In this document: piece by piece, positions 26,209-35,035 of the stretch | Numbering within the stretch: the first letter of the stretch is position 1 | Layout of the letters: every line of letters starts with the position of its first letter | Origin: Bacillota bacterium | Lineage (GTDB): Bacteria > Bacillota > Clostridia > Clostridiales > Clostridiaceae | Assembly (NCBI GenBank): GCA_021781745.1 | Contig: JAJXWH010000013.1 | Coordinates: forward strand, 47,383-111,382 | Direction of reading: 5' to 3' | DNA: 64,000 nt | The notes under the pieces: generated by a model | What the model was told of the DNA's origin: nothing | Seen by the model: only the letters and a program-made list of their open reading frames with translations | Database searches by the model: none | Program-made: the position numbers and the translations under genes

Positions 26209-27336
26209 TTACTCCATAGTTTCTAATAATTTAGTTAATTCATCTGAAGAATATCCTTCTGCAGAAACAACAAACAAGGAATCACCCTTTTTAAATATAA
26301 CATTAGAATCTTTTATTTCCGCATCTTTAGATTCAATTAAAACAGCTTTTTGCCCTTTAATTGTAATATCTGTTTTTGTGCTTTTATCTTCCAAGTAAGG
26401 AACTGGTAAAGTTGTAGATAAATCTCCTATACTTGCCAATTGTTCTTTCACATTTTGTGGTAATAAATTTAAAGATAAGAGTATATTTATCATTTGTTTT
26501 TGGTCTACCCCCTCTGGAAGTGTAAGAGTAGGTGTTCCAACCTGTGTAACATTTATATGCTTACCTTCCTTTTCAGAATTTTTAGAGTTAATTCCATATG
26601 AAACGGATTTACCACAATGAATAATAAATTCTTTTTGGTCTATTTCTTTAGGAAGCTTTGTATTTTCTCCTAAATATTCTAGAAAATCATTTACTTTTGG
26701 AACATTAAATTTCAATGTCAAATCACATTCTGGTCTAATGGTCATATAGCTATATTTCAATGAATCATTAATTGGAATAAGCTCTGCATCTTCCTTATAT
26801 TTTTTTACAGTTTCTTTTGATATTTCTGTTTCTGATAAGTTTATAGGTTTTTCTTCTGATTTTACATCAGCAGATATAAAATCTTTTAAATCTACATTTC
26901 CTTCTCCTTTCTCAAGTGCACGTTCTATTTTATTAATATTGTTTTCTGTAATAGAAATTCCTGTTACATTATTTACTCTAAATACATTTAAAAGTTCAGC
27001 TGCTTTTATCCTTACTGGTTGATAACTCATAGTTCCTATAACAATTGTTAATGCAGCTGCCGCAGCTGCTAATTTTCTTACTTTTGGATTCATATTACTT
27101 CTTCCTTTCTCTTTTTTATAAAATTTCAATAATTGATACTCTAAATCGATTTTTCTCGTTTCAGCTATTCTAAACTCCTTATTTAATTTTTCATTCATAA
27201 ATATCTCTGTACTTTGTAATTCTTCAAATTTTCTTTTGCATTCTTCACAATTTGCTATATGATCTTTTACCTTTTCAATATTCCCTTCATATTCACCATC
27301 AATGATTTGCTGAAAAATCCCTTCATCATAACACAT
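26209..27336 (-). CDS. Anti-sigma factor with zinc-binding N-terminus
   Basis: 375 residues from ATG 27336, which overlaps the sigma gene end by 11 bases and has GGTGAAGAG upstream; a longer frame has no ribosome site. The N-terminus has a zf-HC2-like zinc site (His26, Cys30, Cys33 in HIANCEECKRKF). A membrane segment lies at about 86-105 (AAAAAALTIVIGTMS). The outside region of about 265 residues resembles DUF4367-type domains. It should hold the ECF sigma at the membrane until an envelope signal releases it. Confidence 0.85.
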   Translation of the reverse strand: MCYDEGIFQQIIDGEYEGNIEKVKDHIANCEECKRKFEELQSTEIFMNEKLNKEFRIAETRKIDLEYQLLKFYKKEKGRSNMNPKVRKLAAAAAALTIVIGTMSYQPVRIKAAELLNVFRVNNVTGISITENNINKIERALEKGEGNVDLKDFISADVKSEEKPINLSETEISKETVKKYKEDAELIPINDSLKYSYMTIRPECDLTLKFNVPKVNDFLEYLGENTKLPKEIDQKEFIIHCGKSVSYGINSKNSEKEGKHINVTQVGTPTLTLPEGVDQKQMINILLSLNLLPQNVKEQLASIGDLSTTLPVPYLEDKSTKTDITIKGQKAVLIESKDAEIKDSNVIFKKGDSLFVVSAEGYSSDELTKLLETME

Positions 27337-27892
27337 ACTCTTCACCTTCTTTTTCGTAAATTTCTTTGAATTTCTCTTTTCCTCTTGCAATACATTGGCC
27401 GATATTATTCTTAGGTATATTAGTAATCTGGTGAATTTCATCATAGGAATATCCTGAAAACTTAAGTAGCAAACAAATTTTTTGATTTTCATTTAGTATA
27501 GAAAGTGCTTTTCTTACTCTTTTTATTTCTTCATTTCTAATGAAATCATCTTCCATAATAAATATCTCTTCTAATTCCTTATAAACATTTTCTTCCCTTT
27601 GCATTCTTCTATTTTCGCCACGCATATGATTAAGTGCTATATTGGTAGCTACTTTCGAAAACCAAGCCCCTAAAAATTCTATTTCTTGATTTTCTAAGTA
27701 ATAATACTTTATAAATACTTCTTGTGCTAAATCCTCTGCAATCATATGATTTCCAAGAAGGTAACTTATCTGTTTTGATACAATAGGGTAATATTTCATG
27801 TAAATTTCCTCAAATTGTTTCCTTTTATTTTTAAGTCTTGGGATCCCAAAAATAATAATCACCACCCCACACTTGTATAACACCACAGGCAA
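27326..27892 (-). CDS. ECF-family RNA polymerase sigma factor
   Basis: Up to 188 residues. Region 2: FEEIYMKYYPIVSKQI...AEDLAQEVFIKYYY and WFSKVATNIALNHMRGENR. Region 4: LNENQKICLLLKFSGYSYDEIHQITNIPKNNIGQCIARGKEKFKEIY. The start is unsure: the frame opens at TTG 27892, but a GTG near 27862 after GTGGGG may be used, and TTATAC at the start of the frame looks like a -10 element, which would favour the later start. First gene of a sigma/anti-sigma/ABC operon; such sigma factors normally drive their own operon. Confidence 0.87.
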   Translation of the reverse strand: MPVVLYKCGVVIIIFGIPRLKNKRKQFEEIYMKYYPIVSKQISYLLGNHMIAEDLAQEVFIKYYYLENQEIEFLGAWFSKVATNIALNHMRGENRRMQREENVYKELEEIFIMEDDFIRNEEIKRVRKALSILNENQKICLLLKFSGYSYDEIHQITNIPKNNIGQCIARGKEKFKEIYEKEGEEYVL

Positions 27893-27965
27893 AAATTTTT
27901 TGACACACTTTAAAAAATTATCTCAATATAATTTTAGCACAACCGTCCATTGAATCCTTTAGATG

Positions 27966-28012
27966 AAAAAATGGAATACTCAAAGCTTTTATTGCTCTAA
28001 GTATCCCGTTAA
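27966..28012 (-). terminator. Terminator of the MerR-controlled ABC operon
   Basis: Minus strand GGGATACT pairs with AGTATTCC with an inner AGC/GCT stem, followed by ATTTTTTC. Confidence 0.7.
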
Positions 28013-28089
28013 CTTTTTATGTTATATTTAATAATATTATTAAAATAGGAGACCTTTAATCAAGTATAATATTTCTCATTATATTAATA

Positions 28090-28833
28090 TTATTCCCATT
28101 TAAAAAATCTAAGAGCTACAGCAATGCATATTACCGTAAAAGTAATTATTACAATAATAGGAATCAACACTATATCTATGTTTAAACCAAGAGAAGCCGC
28201 TTTTAAAAGTTTTATTCCTTGTGTTAATGGTAATATATTAACGGCTTTTTGAAGTGCTGTTGGCATAATTTCATATGGCAGCGTTGCCCCTGAAAAGATC
28301 AACATAGGGAAATATAATATACTTGCCATAATACTTGCTGTCTTTAGATTTGGAGCAATCCCTCATACCATCATGCCTATGCTAAACATAGATATCATTA
28401 CCAAGAAATAAGCACCCAAAAACTGAAGCCATGAACCACTGAATCTAAAATCAAAGAAAATCGAAGCTGTGGCATAAACAAGTATAAGCGAAGCAATAGA
28501 ATATAATGCATAAATTACTACCTGTACCGCTAAAATCATTGCTGGACTTATAGGTGTTACTTTAAACCTTTTTAGAATTTTTTTATGACGATAGTCTGAT
28601 ACAACCAGCGGCAACCCCATTACACCACCAGCACATATTGCAATTGTAGTAATAGCTCCAAAAGATTGTTCTAAAAATGTATAGCCTGCACCATCAAAGG
28701 CTGCTTTATTTCCGTATATAATCCCAAGAATAATTGTTGCCACTATGGGCATACAAATTGCAAATATGAGCATATCCATTCCTCTCAAAGACAATTTCAG
28801 TTCTGTTATAAACATTGCTCTAAATACTCTCAT
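28090..28833 (-). pseudogene. ABC-2 permease interrupted by an in-frame TGA
   Basis: One continuous frame of 248 codons encodes an ABC-2 permease, except for TGA at 28363-28365. Before it: MRVFRAMFITELKLSLRGMD and four membrane helices ending SIGMMV. After it: GIAPNLKTASIMASILYFPMLIFSGATLPYEIMP, the typical continuation. Homologues usually read ..GGIAPN.., so a GGA-to-TGA change is the simplest reading. The start at 28833 has GAGGAGG upstream and overlaps the ATPase gene by 14 bases. Without readthrough the transporter would be dead. Confidence 0.82.
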
Positions 28834-29551
28834 TACTAATTTCCTCCTCATCTGTATACCACAAATAAGCCTCTTCAAATTTTTCAAAAGGGCTTTTCAA
28901 AATTGCTTCTTGTACGGTTCCATAGAAAATGCTTGTTCCTTTTTTAAGAATACAAATTCTATCGCACAATGCTTCTACTTCATCCATAAAATGGGAAGTT
29001 AAAAATATAGTAAGTCCTTTATTCTTTAGTTCTAAAAGCCCTTTCCATACTTCTCTCCTAGCTCTTACATCAAGCCCAGTTGTCAGTTCATCTAAGAATA
29101 CAACTTCAGGATTTGGAATTAAAGCAAGTATAATAAATAATCGTTGCTTTTCCCCTCCTGAAAGCTCACTCACTTGACTTTTGCATTTATCCAAAAGATT
29201 AAATTGCTTTAACAATTCCACATAATCTGATGGCTGTTTGTAAAGGGCTCTCGTAACTTTACAAAGTTCTGCTACTGATAATTTGTCTTGATAATTTGAT
29301 TCTTGAAATTGAACTCCAACACGCTCAAACAATTTCTTCCTATCTGTTTCTGGATTCATTCCTAAAATTGAAACTGAGCCGCTATCAAATTTCTTTGTGC
29401 CTAAAACACATTCAATAGTTGTACTTTTTCCTGCTCCATTAGCACCAAGCAGTCCAAACACTTCACCACCTTTAACTGATAGGCTAATATTATTTACAGC
29501 TTTTATATTTCCATACGCTTTGCTCAAGGCATGAATTTTAATTGTGTCCAT
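28820..29551 (-). CDS. ABC transporter ATP-binding protein (drug-export type)
   Basis: 243 residues: Walker A GANGAGKST, Q-loop, signature LSGGEKQRLFIILAL, Walker B VVFLDELTTGLDVRARR (Leu instead of the usual Pro), H-loop TSHFMDE. It resembles the CcmA/DrrA group of antibiotic or multidrug exporters. GGAGG precedes the ATG. Its permease partner is the interrupted gene downstream. It is preceded by a MerR-type promoter (29585-29616), so the adjacent MerR protein probably controls it. Confidence 0.88.
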   Translation of the reverse strand: MDTIKIHALSKAYGNIKAVNNISLSVKGGEVFGLLGANGAGKSTTIECVLGTKKFDSGSVSILGMNPETDRKKLFERVGVQFQESNYQDKLSVAELCKVTRALYKQPSDYVELLKQFNLLDKCKSQVSELSGGEKQRLFIILALIPNPEVVFLDELTTGLDVRARREVWKGLLELKNKGLTIFLTSHFMDEVEALCDRICILKKGTSIFYGTVQEAILKSPFEKFEEAYLWYTDEEEISNESI

Positions 29552-29584
29552 ATATAGAACCTCCTCTTCTTTAATATATAAAAG

Positions 29585-29616
29585 ATAATAACACCAGAAT
29601 AAAGTCTGGTGTTAAA
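29585..29616 (-). promoter_or_regulatory. MerR-type operator/promoter of the ABC operon
   Basis: Minus strand: TTTAAC (-35), then the 20-base spacer ACCAGACTTTATTCTGGTGT containing a perfect inverted repeat, then TATTAT (-10). It overlaps the merR stop codon. Long spacers are the hallmark of MerR-activated promoters. Confidence 0.7.
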
Positions 29617-30376
29617 CTGTAGGGTTCATATGGAATTTTTCTTTCATAACTTTTAACTGTTCTAATATGCAGCCTGCATTTGCTTCTGCACTACTTAATG
29701 ATGTAAGAAGTTTATCACAAACTGTTACTATATCTTCATCAGTTTTTGGCGTATTAATAACTTCTCGTATATCAATTTCTGAGTTATTTGATATAGCATT
29801 TATCATACGTAAAATTGCTGTAAGAGAATAGTTTGCACAACGTAAGGAACGTATTATCTTCAATAATTGAATATCATTTTTAGTATATACCCGATATCCA
29901 TTCTGTTTTCTTTTTACAGAAAGCAGCCCATTCATTTCCCAATTTCTCAATGTATCTATAGTGACTTGCAGATAGTCTGCAGTTTGTTTTCTTGTCAAAA
30001 ATATATCTTTTTCTTCCTCCTCTATACCTGAAAGCAATTTTTTCGTAATTTCAATAGCTTCTTCTGCATTTTTCTGCTCTATTTTGATTTGATTTATATA
30101 GTTATTGGTGTATATAATTGCCTTTCGAAACTCACCTTTGGCAGATAATTTGATAATATTAATTATCGCTTTCCTTAAACCACTTTGTAATACCTCAACT
30201 TTAAGTGCTGTCCTTGCCAGTTTAAATTGTTCAATATGAAAATCTGTAAAAACTCGATATCCATTGGATAATCTTTGAGGTTTAGGTATCAGTCCTAGTT
30301 CTTCATACAATCGAACTGTATTCGGATGTATCCCAATAATTTTTGCTACTTGTGCTGTCTTATACTTGTTTTCCAT
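29612..30376 (-). CDS. MerR-family regulator with two DNA-binding domains
   Basis: 254 residues with two complete MerR winged-helix motifs: TAQVAKIIGIHPNTVRLYEELGLI...NGYRVF (about 6-45) and TRKQTADYLQVTIDTLRNWEMNGLL...NGYRVYTKNDIQLL (about 126-172). Most MerR proteins have one such domain and dimerise; a tandem copy could bind as a pseudo-dimer. There is no obvious metal site; Cys180 and Cys221 are isolated. Matching operator-promoters precede this gene and the ABC ATPase, suggesting control of both itself and the exporter, perhaps on sensing a drug. Confidence 0.87.
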   Translation of the reverse strand: MENKYKTAQVAKIIGIHPNTVRLYEELGLIPKPQRLSNGYRVFTDFHIEQFKLARTALKVEVLQSGLRKAIINIIKLSAKGEFRKAIIYTNNYINQIKIEQKNAEEAIEITKKLLSGIEEEEKDIFLTRKQTADYLQVTIDTLRNWEMNGLLSVKRKQNGYRVYTKNDIQLLKIIRSLRCANYSLTAILRMINAISNNSEIDIREVINTPKTDEDIVTVCDKLLTSLSSAEANAGCILEQLKVMKEKFHMNPTV

Positions 30377-30401
30377 TACAGTTTCACCTCCATTTTACCT
30401 T

Positions 30402-30433
30402 ATCATAATGCACCTTATAAGTCTGGTGTTATA
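30402..30433 (-). promoter_or_regulatory. MerR-type operator/promoter of merR itself
   Basis: Minus strand: TATAAC (-35), 20-base spacer ACCAGACTTATAAGGTGCAT with dyad CACC/GGTG, TATGAT (-10). Same spacing and half-site as the copy at 29585-29616. Confidence 0.68.
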
Positions 30434-30502
30434 ATGGATAGTTTAAGTATTAAATTTTAAGCCGCCTCCTTTGTCGGATACTATTTTCTAAGGTGAATTG
30501 TT

Positions 30503-30577
30503 CTTAGGTAGTTTACTTCGTAAACTACCTTCTTTCTAATGTGATATGAATTTAGGCAGCCTATCGGCTGCTTTTTT
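30503..30577. terminator. Two hairpins between merR promoter and pepT
   Basis: AGGTAGTTTAC-TTC-GTAAACTACCT (about 30505-30530) and GCAGCC-TATC-GGCTGC followed by TTTTTT (30557-30577, plus strand). The first has T-rich flanks and can end pepT transcripts; the second has its T-run only on the plus strand. Confidence 0.6.
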
Positions 30578-31795
30578 CTAATGTGCGTATCTTTTTAATA
30601 TTTCTATAATAATATTTGTGCAGATATCCATACCTTCTGCTGTTATATGTTCAAATTCTCCATGATAAGCAAATCCCCCTGTTCCAAGGTTTGGGCAAGG
30701 TAATCCCATATAGCTCAGAGTTGCGCCATCAGTGCCTCCTCGAATTGGTTCTATTATTGGTTTTACATTTAAAGCTTTCATAGCATCAATTGCATTATCA
30801 ACTAGATGCATGCAAGGCTTTATAAGCTCAAGCATATTTTTATATTGGTCTCTTAAAGTAACTTTTACTGTTCCTTCTCCATATTTTTCATTTAACAATT
30901 TTTCAGCTAACAACATTATTGATTTTTTGTTTTCAAATTTTGCACTGTCGTGATCCCTTAAAATATATTTCATTGATGCTTTGTCTGTACATCCGTTGAG
31001 GCTTTCTAAGTAATAGAAACCTTCATATCCTTCTGTATATTCTGGTTTTTCACATGCTGGAAGCATTGAGTTAAATTCGATTGCAACATTTGCTGCATTA
31101 ATCATTGTATTTTTTGCGGAACCTGGATGAACTGATACTCCCTTAATTTCTACATCTGCTGCAGCAGCATTAAAGTTCTCGTATGAAATTTCTCCTTCAA
31201 TTCCTCCATCAATGGTATATGCAAAATCTGCTCCAAAGTTTTTTACGTCAAATAAATGTGCTCCAAGACCTACTTCTTCATCTGGAGTAAATCCTACACA
31301 TATTTTTCCATGAGGTATGTTTTCTTTAATAATTGTTTCACAAGCAGTTAATATTTCAGCTATACCTGCCTTATCATCCGCTCCAAGCAATGATGTTCCA
31401 TCAGTAGTTATAAGCGTTCTTCCCTTTAAGTCTTTTAAGTGTGGAAATTTTTCAGGAGATAGAATACTATTATTTCCTTTTAAGACAACCTCGCCACCAT
31501 CATAATTCTCGATTATCTGAGGTTTAACATTTTCTCCATTTGCGGCAGGCGCAGTATCCATATGGGCAATTAATCCTATACTAGGCTTATTTTCATATCC
31601 CTTTGTAGCAGGAATAAATCCATACACATAACAACTTTCATCAACTTTGCAGCCTTCAAGTCCAAGCTCCTTCATTTCCTCTACTAATATATGAGCTAAA
31701 TCAAATTGCCTTAATGTTGTTGGATGAGTATCTGAATTTTCATCTGATGTAGTATACACCTTAACATATTTCAATAAACGTTCATAAGCTTTCAT
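30578..31795 (-). CDS. pepT: Peptidase T (tripeptide aminopeptidase)
   Basis: 405 residues, M20B metallopeptidase. The two-zinc site is visible: HMDTAPAANG (His78, Asp80), GADDKAG (bridging Asp), TPDEEVG (catalytic Glu and ligand Glu), AYTIDGG (Asp) and YHGEFEH (His) near the end. It releases the N-terminal residue of tripeptides in the cytosol. Full family length (about 408). Single gene; upstream region carries no recognised operator. Confidence 0.95.
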   Translation of the reverse strand: MKAYERLLKYVKVYTTSDENSDTHPTTLRQFDLAHILVEEMKELGLEGCKVDESCYVYGFIPATKGYENKPSIGLIAHMDTAPAANGENVKPQIIENYDGGEVVLKGNNSILSPEKFPHLKDLKGRTLITTDGTSLLGADDKAGIAEILTACETIIKENIPHGKICVGFTPDEEVGLGAHLFDVKNFGADFAYTIDGGIEGEISYENFNAAAADVEIKGVSVHPGSAKNTMINAANVAIEFNSMLPACEKPEYTEGYEGFYYLESLNGCTDKASMKYILRDHDSAKFENKKSIMLLAEKLLNEKYGEGTVKVTLRDQYKNMLELIKPCMHLVDNAIDAMKALNVKPIIEPIRGGTDGATLSYMGLPCPNLGTGGFAYHGEFEHITAEGMDICTNIIIEILKRYAH

Positions 31796-32110
31796 AATTT
31801 GTCTCCTTAATCATTAATCAATATATTTTCCTATTAAGTTTTTCACTAATTGGAAATCATTTATACTCCCATTTTACTTATTATCTTTCTACAAATCAAT
31901 AAACGCTTGCACATAAAATAATCATATAAATTAACATGATGCCTTAATAGATATATCCTTATATACAAATATTATTCTCCAAAGTTTCACACTTTATTAA
32001 TACTAAATAAACCAATATATTTCATGCTTATTTTAATGAATAAATAATGTTTCTATAGGCCAGAATCGAAATTTTGATTTATATATGAAGAAATTTATAC
32101 AATCTTTATT
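31796..32110. other. Non-coding region upstream of pepT
   Basis: AT-rich; presumably holds the pepT promoter. A short palindrome AATCGAAATTTTGATT lies near 32064-32079. No gene seen. The gap up to xpt continues with element B (32111-32342). Confidence 0.35.
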
Positions 32111-32342
32111 AGACTTAGGCGTATATCCAAACAGAGAAATTAGGTACATGTGTGTGGAATAGGCATTTGAAAATAAGCTGTTGAATGTTCTTAATAGAAG
32201 ATTGTTCTATCCATACTTGTCCAATGAATAATTGGAGCAAGTATGGATAGCGGCAATCTCCTATTTAGAACATTCCAGCGATATTTTCATAGTCCTATGG
32301 AACACACATGTACCTAATTTCGGTTGATATACACGTAAGTCT
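32111..32342 (-). repeat. Long imperfect palindrome, element B (possible structured RNA)
   Basis: A 232-bp inverted repeat whose minus-strand 5' end lies 23 bases after the xpt stop. Outer AGACTTA/TAAGTCT and GTATATC/GATATAC arms enclose a perfect 20-bp arm GAAATTAGGTACATGTGTGT (32135-32154) paired with 32303-32322. The inner part pairs GAATGTTCTTAATA with CTATTTAGAACATTC and TCTATCCATACTTG with CAAGTATGGATAG. Minus-strand motifs GGACTATGAAAATATCGCTG and AGCTTATTTTCAAATG match element A, while both stems differ in sequence. Same orientation relative to the upstream gene as element A. Confidence 0.75.
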
Positions 32343-32365
32343 AGTATACATGTTGTTTATCTATA

Positions 32366-32938
32366 TTATTTTATAAATTCTATAGTTCCCTTTGAGAGTT
32401 TTGCTATTCTTGCTAGTGAATAAACATCATAGCCTTTACTCTTTAACATTTCTGCGCCCTTTTGGAATGATTTTTCAATGACAATTCCTATTCCAGCAAC
32501 TTTTGCTCCTGCCTCTTCAATCAAACGTGCAGCACCTAGCGCAGCTTCCCCATTAGCCAAAAAGTCATCAATAACTAATATTCTATCGCTGCTATCTATA
32601 TATTTTTTTGATAATGTTAATTCATAATTCATATTCTTAGTAAATGAATGTACTTTTGTCTGATAAACATCACCATTTAAAGTTCTTGAATTTTGTTTTT
32701 TTAACGTAACCATAGGTAAATTCATTTGCATTGCAGTCATCACTGCTGGTGCAATCCCTGAGCTTTCAATTGTAAATATTCTAGTTATTCCATGATTTTC
32801 ATAATACTTTTTAAAATATGTCCCCATTTCATACATTAGTTCAGGGTCAACTTGGTGATTAAGAAATGAATCAACCTTTAATACATTTTCTGATAACGCT
32901 TGCCCATCTTCTAATATGCGCTTATGTAAACTTTCCAT
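32366..32938 (-). CDS. xpt: Xanthine phosphoribosyltransferase
   Basis: 190 residues, the normal length. [32 protein letters not shown] is the family start, and the PRPP loop is [26 protein letters not shown]. It converts xanthine and PRPP to XMP in purine salvage. A guanine riboswitch with terminator lies in its leader, the same control as in other Firmicutes. It stands alone here, without the pbuX permease that often follows. Confidence 0.95.
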   Translation of the reverse strand: MESLHKRILEDGQALSENVLKVDSFLNHQVDPELMYEMGTYFKKYYENHGITRIFTIESSGIAPAVMTAMQMNLPMVTLKKQNSRTLNGDVYQTKVHSFTKNMNYELTLSKKYIDSSDRILVIDDFLANGEAALGAARLIEEAGAKVAGIGIVIEKSFQKGAEMLKSKGYDVYSLARIAKLSKGTIEFIK

Positions 32939-32982
32939 TTAACTCCATCCTTTTCTTCTTACTTTAATAAAATTTATCAAGA

Positions 32983-33020
32983 CAAAAAAAACACCTCAAT
33001 GATAAATATGAGGTGCTGTC
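32983..33020 (-). terminator. Riboswitch-controlled terminator of xpt
   Basis: Minus strand CACCTCA pairs with TGAGGTG around ATATTTATCAT, followed by TTTTTTT. The preceding CTACGAGGTAGTG can pair alternatively with the aptamer end, giving the usual off-switch. Confidence 0.85.
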
Positions 33021-33066
33021 TTTTTTAAATAAATATAGTAACTAATATTTAAAATAAAAACACTAC

Positions 33067-33134
33067 CTCGTAGTCTGCTAATTTACGGATAGCAGGTAGA
33101 AACTTTCCAACCATAATATCGGAAATATACGAGT
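33067..33134 (-). ncRNA. Guanine-type purine riboswitch
   Basis: Minus strand: P1 ACTCGTA...CTACGAG, L2 GATATTATGGTT, the J2/3 core GTTTCTACC and L3 ATCCGTAAATT are all present. The specificity base before TACGAG (GACTACGAG) is C, the guanine class; adenine switches have T. Gap 32939-33259 holds only this switch, the terminator and the fapA-like 3' end. Confidence 0.92.
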
Positions 33135-33259
33135 CTTTTGTATAAATTATTTTTTTATTATATCACACATGCACTTTTTAGACAAATAATTATTATAAAT
33201 TCCCTAATATTTTTAATTTAAATAAATATATAGATATTAATGAAATAATGTAATTATTT

Positions 33260-34999
33260 TTACATTGAAGATCTGCCGATTTCAATTCTTCTAGTTTCTC
33301 CGTTAAAATTTGCATTTAAATTTTCAAAAGTTTCTTCTAAAACCATCTTGGTTTTTCCAAAACATAGTATAGTATTCCTATATGCTCGTGCAGCAGTAAT
33401 TCTTCCAAACTGAGGCACCACTAAAGTAGTTTGAATATCAGCTTTACTTCCTACAATTCCAGCACTAATATTTTCTCCCGCACTCAATATACCACCTCTT
33501 GCAACAGAATTAGCTTTTGTAAATAATATATCTTTCATTGCAGTTAACTTTGAGGTATACTCACCAGCGCCACCTATTATAATATTTCCTGTAGATTTAA
33601 TTTCAGATTCCTGACAATATCCTATTCTTATATCTAATGGAACTACAATATTTTTATCATAATAATCTATTTCATTTTCTAATATACTAAGAAGCTTTGT
33701 TAAATCTTTTAAGGATTTCATTTCTAAAATTTTAAGACCCAATACCTTTTCCTTTATAAAATCTACAAGTATGCTTCGTTTTGTTTTATTTTTTATATTT
33801 AAAGACACTATATTTAAGGCAACTTTTTGAAAATCACCAAAACTTTTTTCAGTAAGAGCTCTTATAAAATTACTATTTTTAAAATCTGTGTTTTCAAGCT
33901 TCAATCCATTAATATACTCAATCATTTTAACAATCATGTCTTTAAAATCATTTAATACATCACAATATTCTTTTTTCCTTATATCAATCTGACCTGATAA
34001 TATTTTTGAATTAATTGCATTTCCTAAGATAGTTATTTCTCCACCAGTAACAACATTGGCAGTATTTACATTATGACTTACATCTAAAGATCCTCCGGCG
34101 CTAACAAACATATTATCTTCAACACTGTTATAAACTTCAATATCTCCGAAAAATTTAATATTACAAGTCTCCATATTGACAGATTCAACAGTGTAGATTG
34201 GATTAACACTAACATTTCTATTAGCTATATGAGCCTTTCCATCAATAAGCGCAATTATATTATTCCCATCAATTTTGCATCCATTAGTAGCATTAATAGG
34301 CATACTTCGAATATACTCTCGTTTTATTGTCTGTCCAATAACATTTACCCCATCTTCTCCTGTAGCCTCTGGAATTATTTCTGCGATTTTATCTCCTGCA
34401 GTTACATTTGAAATTCTAAACAGATTTTTAAAATCAACTTTTTCATTCGAATCTGGTTCTGGAAATTGCATTTGAGTTGGCGTAAAAAATAATTTTACTT
34501 CACTAGGCTTATCATTAATTGGTTTTTTACCCTCTGCAACTAGAATTTCTTCAGTATTCCCTTTTGATGCTAACTGAAGTTCTTCTTCTTTAAAACCATA
34601 TACTATGCCTTTACTCTTTAGAATCTTTTTAATTTCCTCAACTGTAAAATGTTCAGGCTCCTTCTCATAAATTTTCTCAGCAGAAACAGCTAAATTTAAA
34701 AATATATCCCGATCCTTCAGCTTATACTCGATTTCTGGCGTGTACTTTATAATAATATATGCTTTCATTTTATCCTCTGAAATAATTACTTCTACCTCTT
34801 TGGTAGATTGAGTTTTTTCACAAGAATAAGTTATTTTATCTTTTGAAGTCACCTCATATTCCTTAAACGGCTCACAAGCAACGTCATTAATAAATAAATT
34901 TACATTTTTACGCGATTTTATAGTTATGATTTCCTCATTTGCTCCATCAATTACTATTATTTCCCCATTAACAACCTTTGCACCCACTTCTTTTTCCAT
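33260..34999 (-). CDS. FapA/DUF342-family protein
   Basis: 579 residues from ATG 34999 (GGGGG six bases upstream; the ATG at 35005 abuts that site). The central region has the DUF342/FapA beta-helix repeats (GKAHIANRNVSVNPIYTV, VGDIEVYNSVEDN-like FFGDIEV, AGGSLDVSHNV, VTGGEITILGNAINSKI), interrupted by a coiled-coil insert (about 350-450), and resumes with IKSTGNIIIGGAGEY. Family members are cytosolic and linked to motility, polarity or cell-surface control. It starts 31 bases after the GGDEF-EAL gene and is probably cotranscribed with it. Confidence 0.85.
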   Translation of the reverse strand: MEKEVGAKVVNGEIIVIDGANEEIITIKSRKNVNLFINDVACEPFKEYEVTSKDKITYSCEKTQSTKEVEVIISEDKMKAYIIIKYTPEIEYKLKDRDIFLNLAVSAEKIYEKEPEHFTVEEIKKILKSKGIVYGFKEEELQLASKGNTEEILVAEGKKPINDKPSEVKLFFTPTQMQFPEPDSNEKVDFKNLFRISNVTAGDKIAEIIPEATGEDGVNVIGQTIKREYIRSMPINATNGCKIDGNNIIALIDGKAHIANRNVSVNPIYTVESVNMETCNIKFFGDIEVYNSVEDNMFVSAGGSLDVSHNVNTANVVTGGEITILGNAINSKILSGQIDIRKKEYCDVLNDFKDMIVKMIEYINGLKLENTDFKNSNFIRALTEKSFGDFQKVALNIVSLNIKNKTKRSILVDFIKEKVLGLKILEMKSLKDLTKLLSILENEIDYYDKNIVVPLDIRIGYCQESEIKSTGNIIIGGAGEYTSKLTAMKDILFTKANSVARGGILSAGENISAGIVGSKADIQTTLVVPQFGRITAARAYRNTILCFGKTKMVLEETFENLNANFNGETRRIEIGRSSM

Positions 35000-35035
35000 A
35001 ACCATCCCCCAAAATTATAAACAGTATAAATTTAT

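Noticed and set aside
28360..28368. Selenocysteine or stop-codon readthrough at the TGA in the permease
   Set aside because: The expected residue is Gly in a membrane region, and no SECIS-like hairpin follows.
31885..31925. Possible CcpA (cre) site TGCAAGCGTTTATT upstream of pepT
   Set aside because: The right half does not match the consensus; too weak to report.
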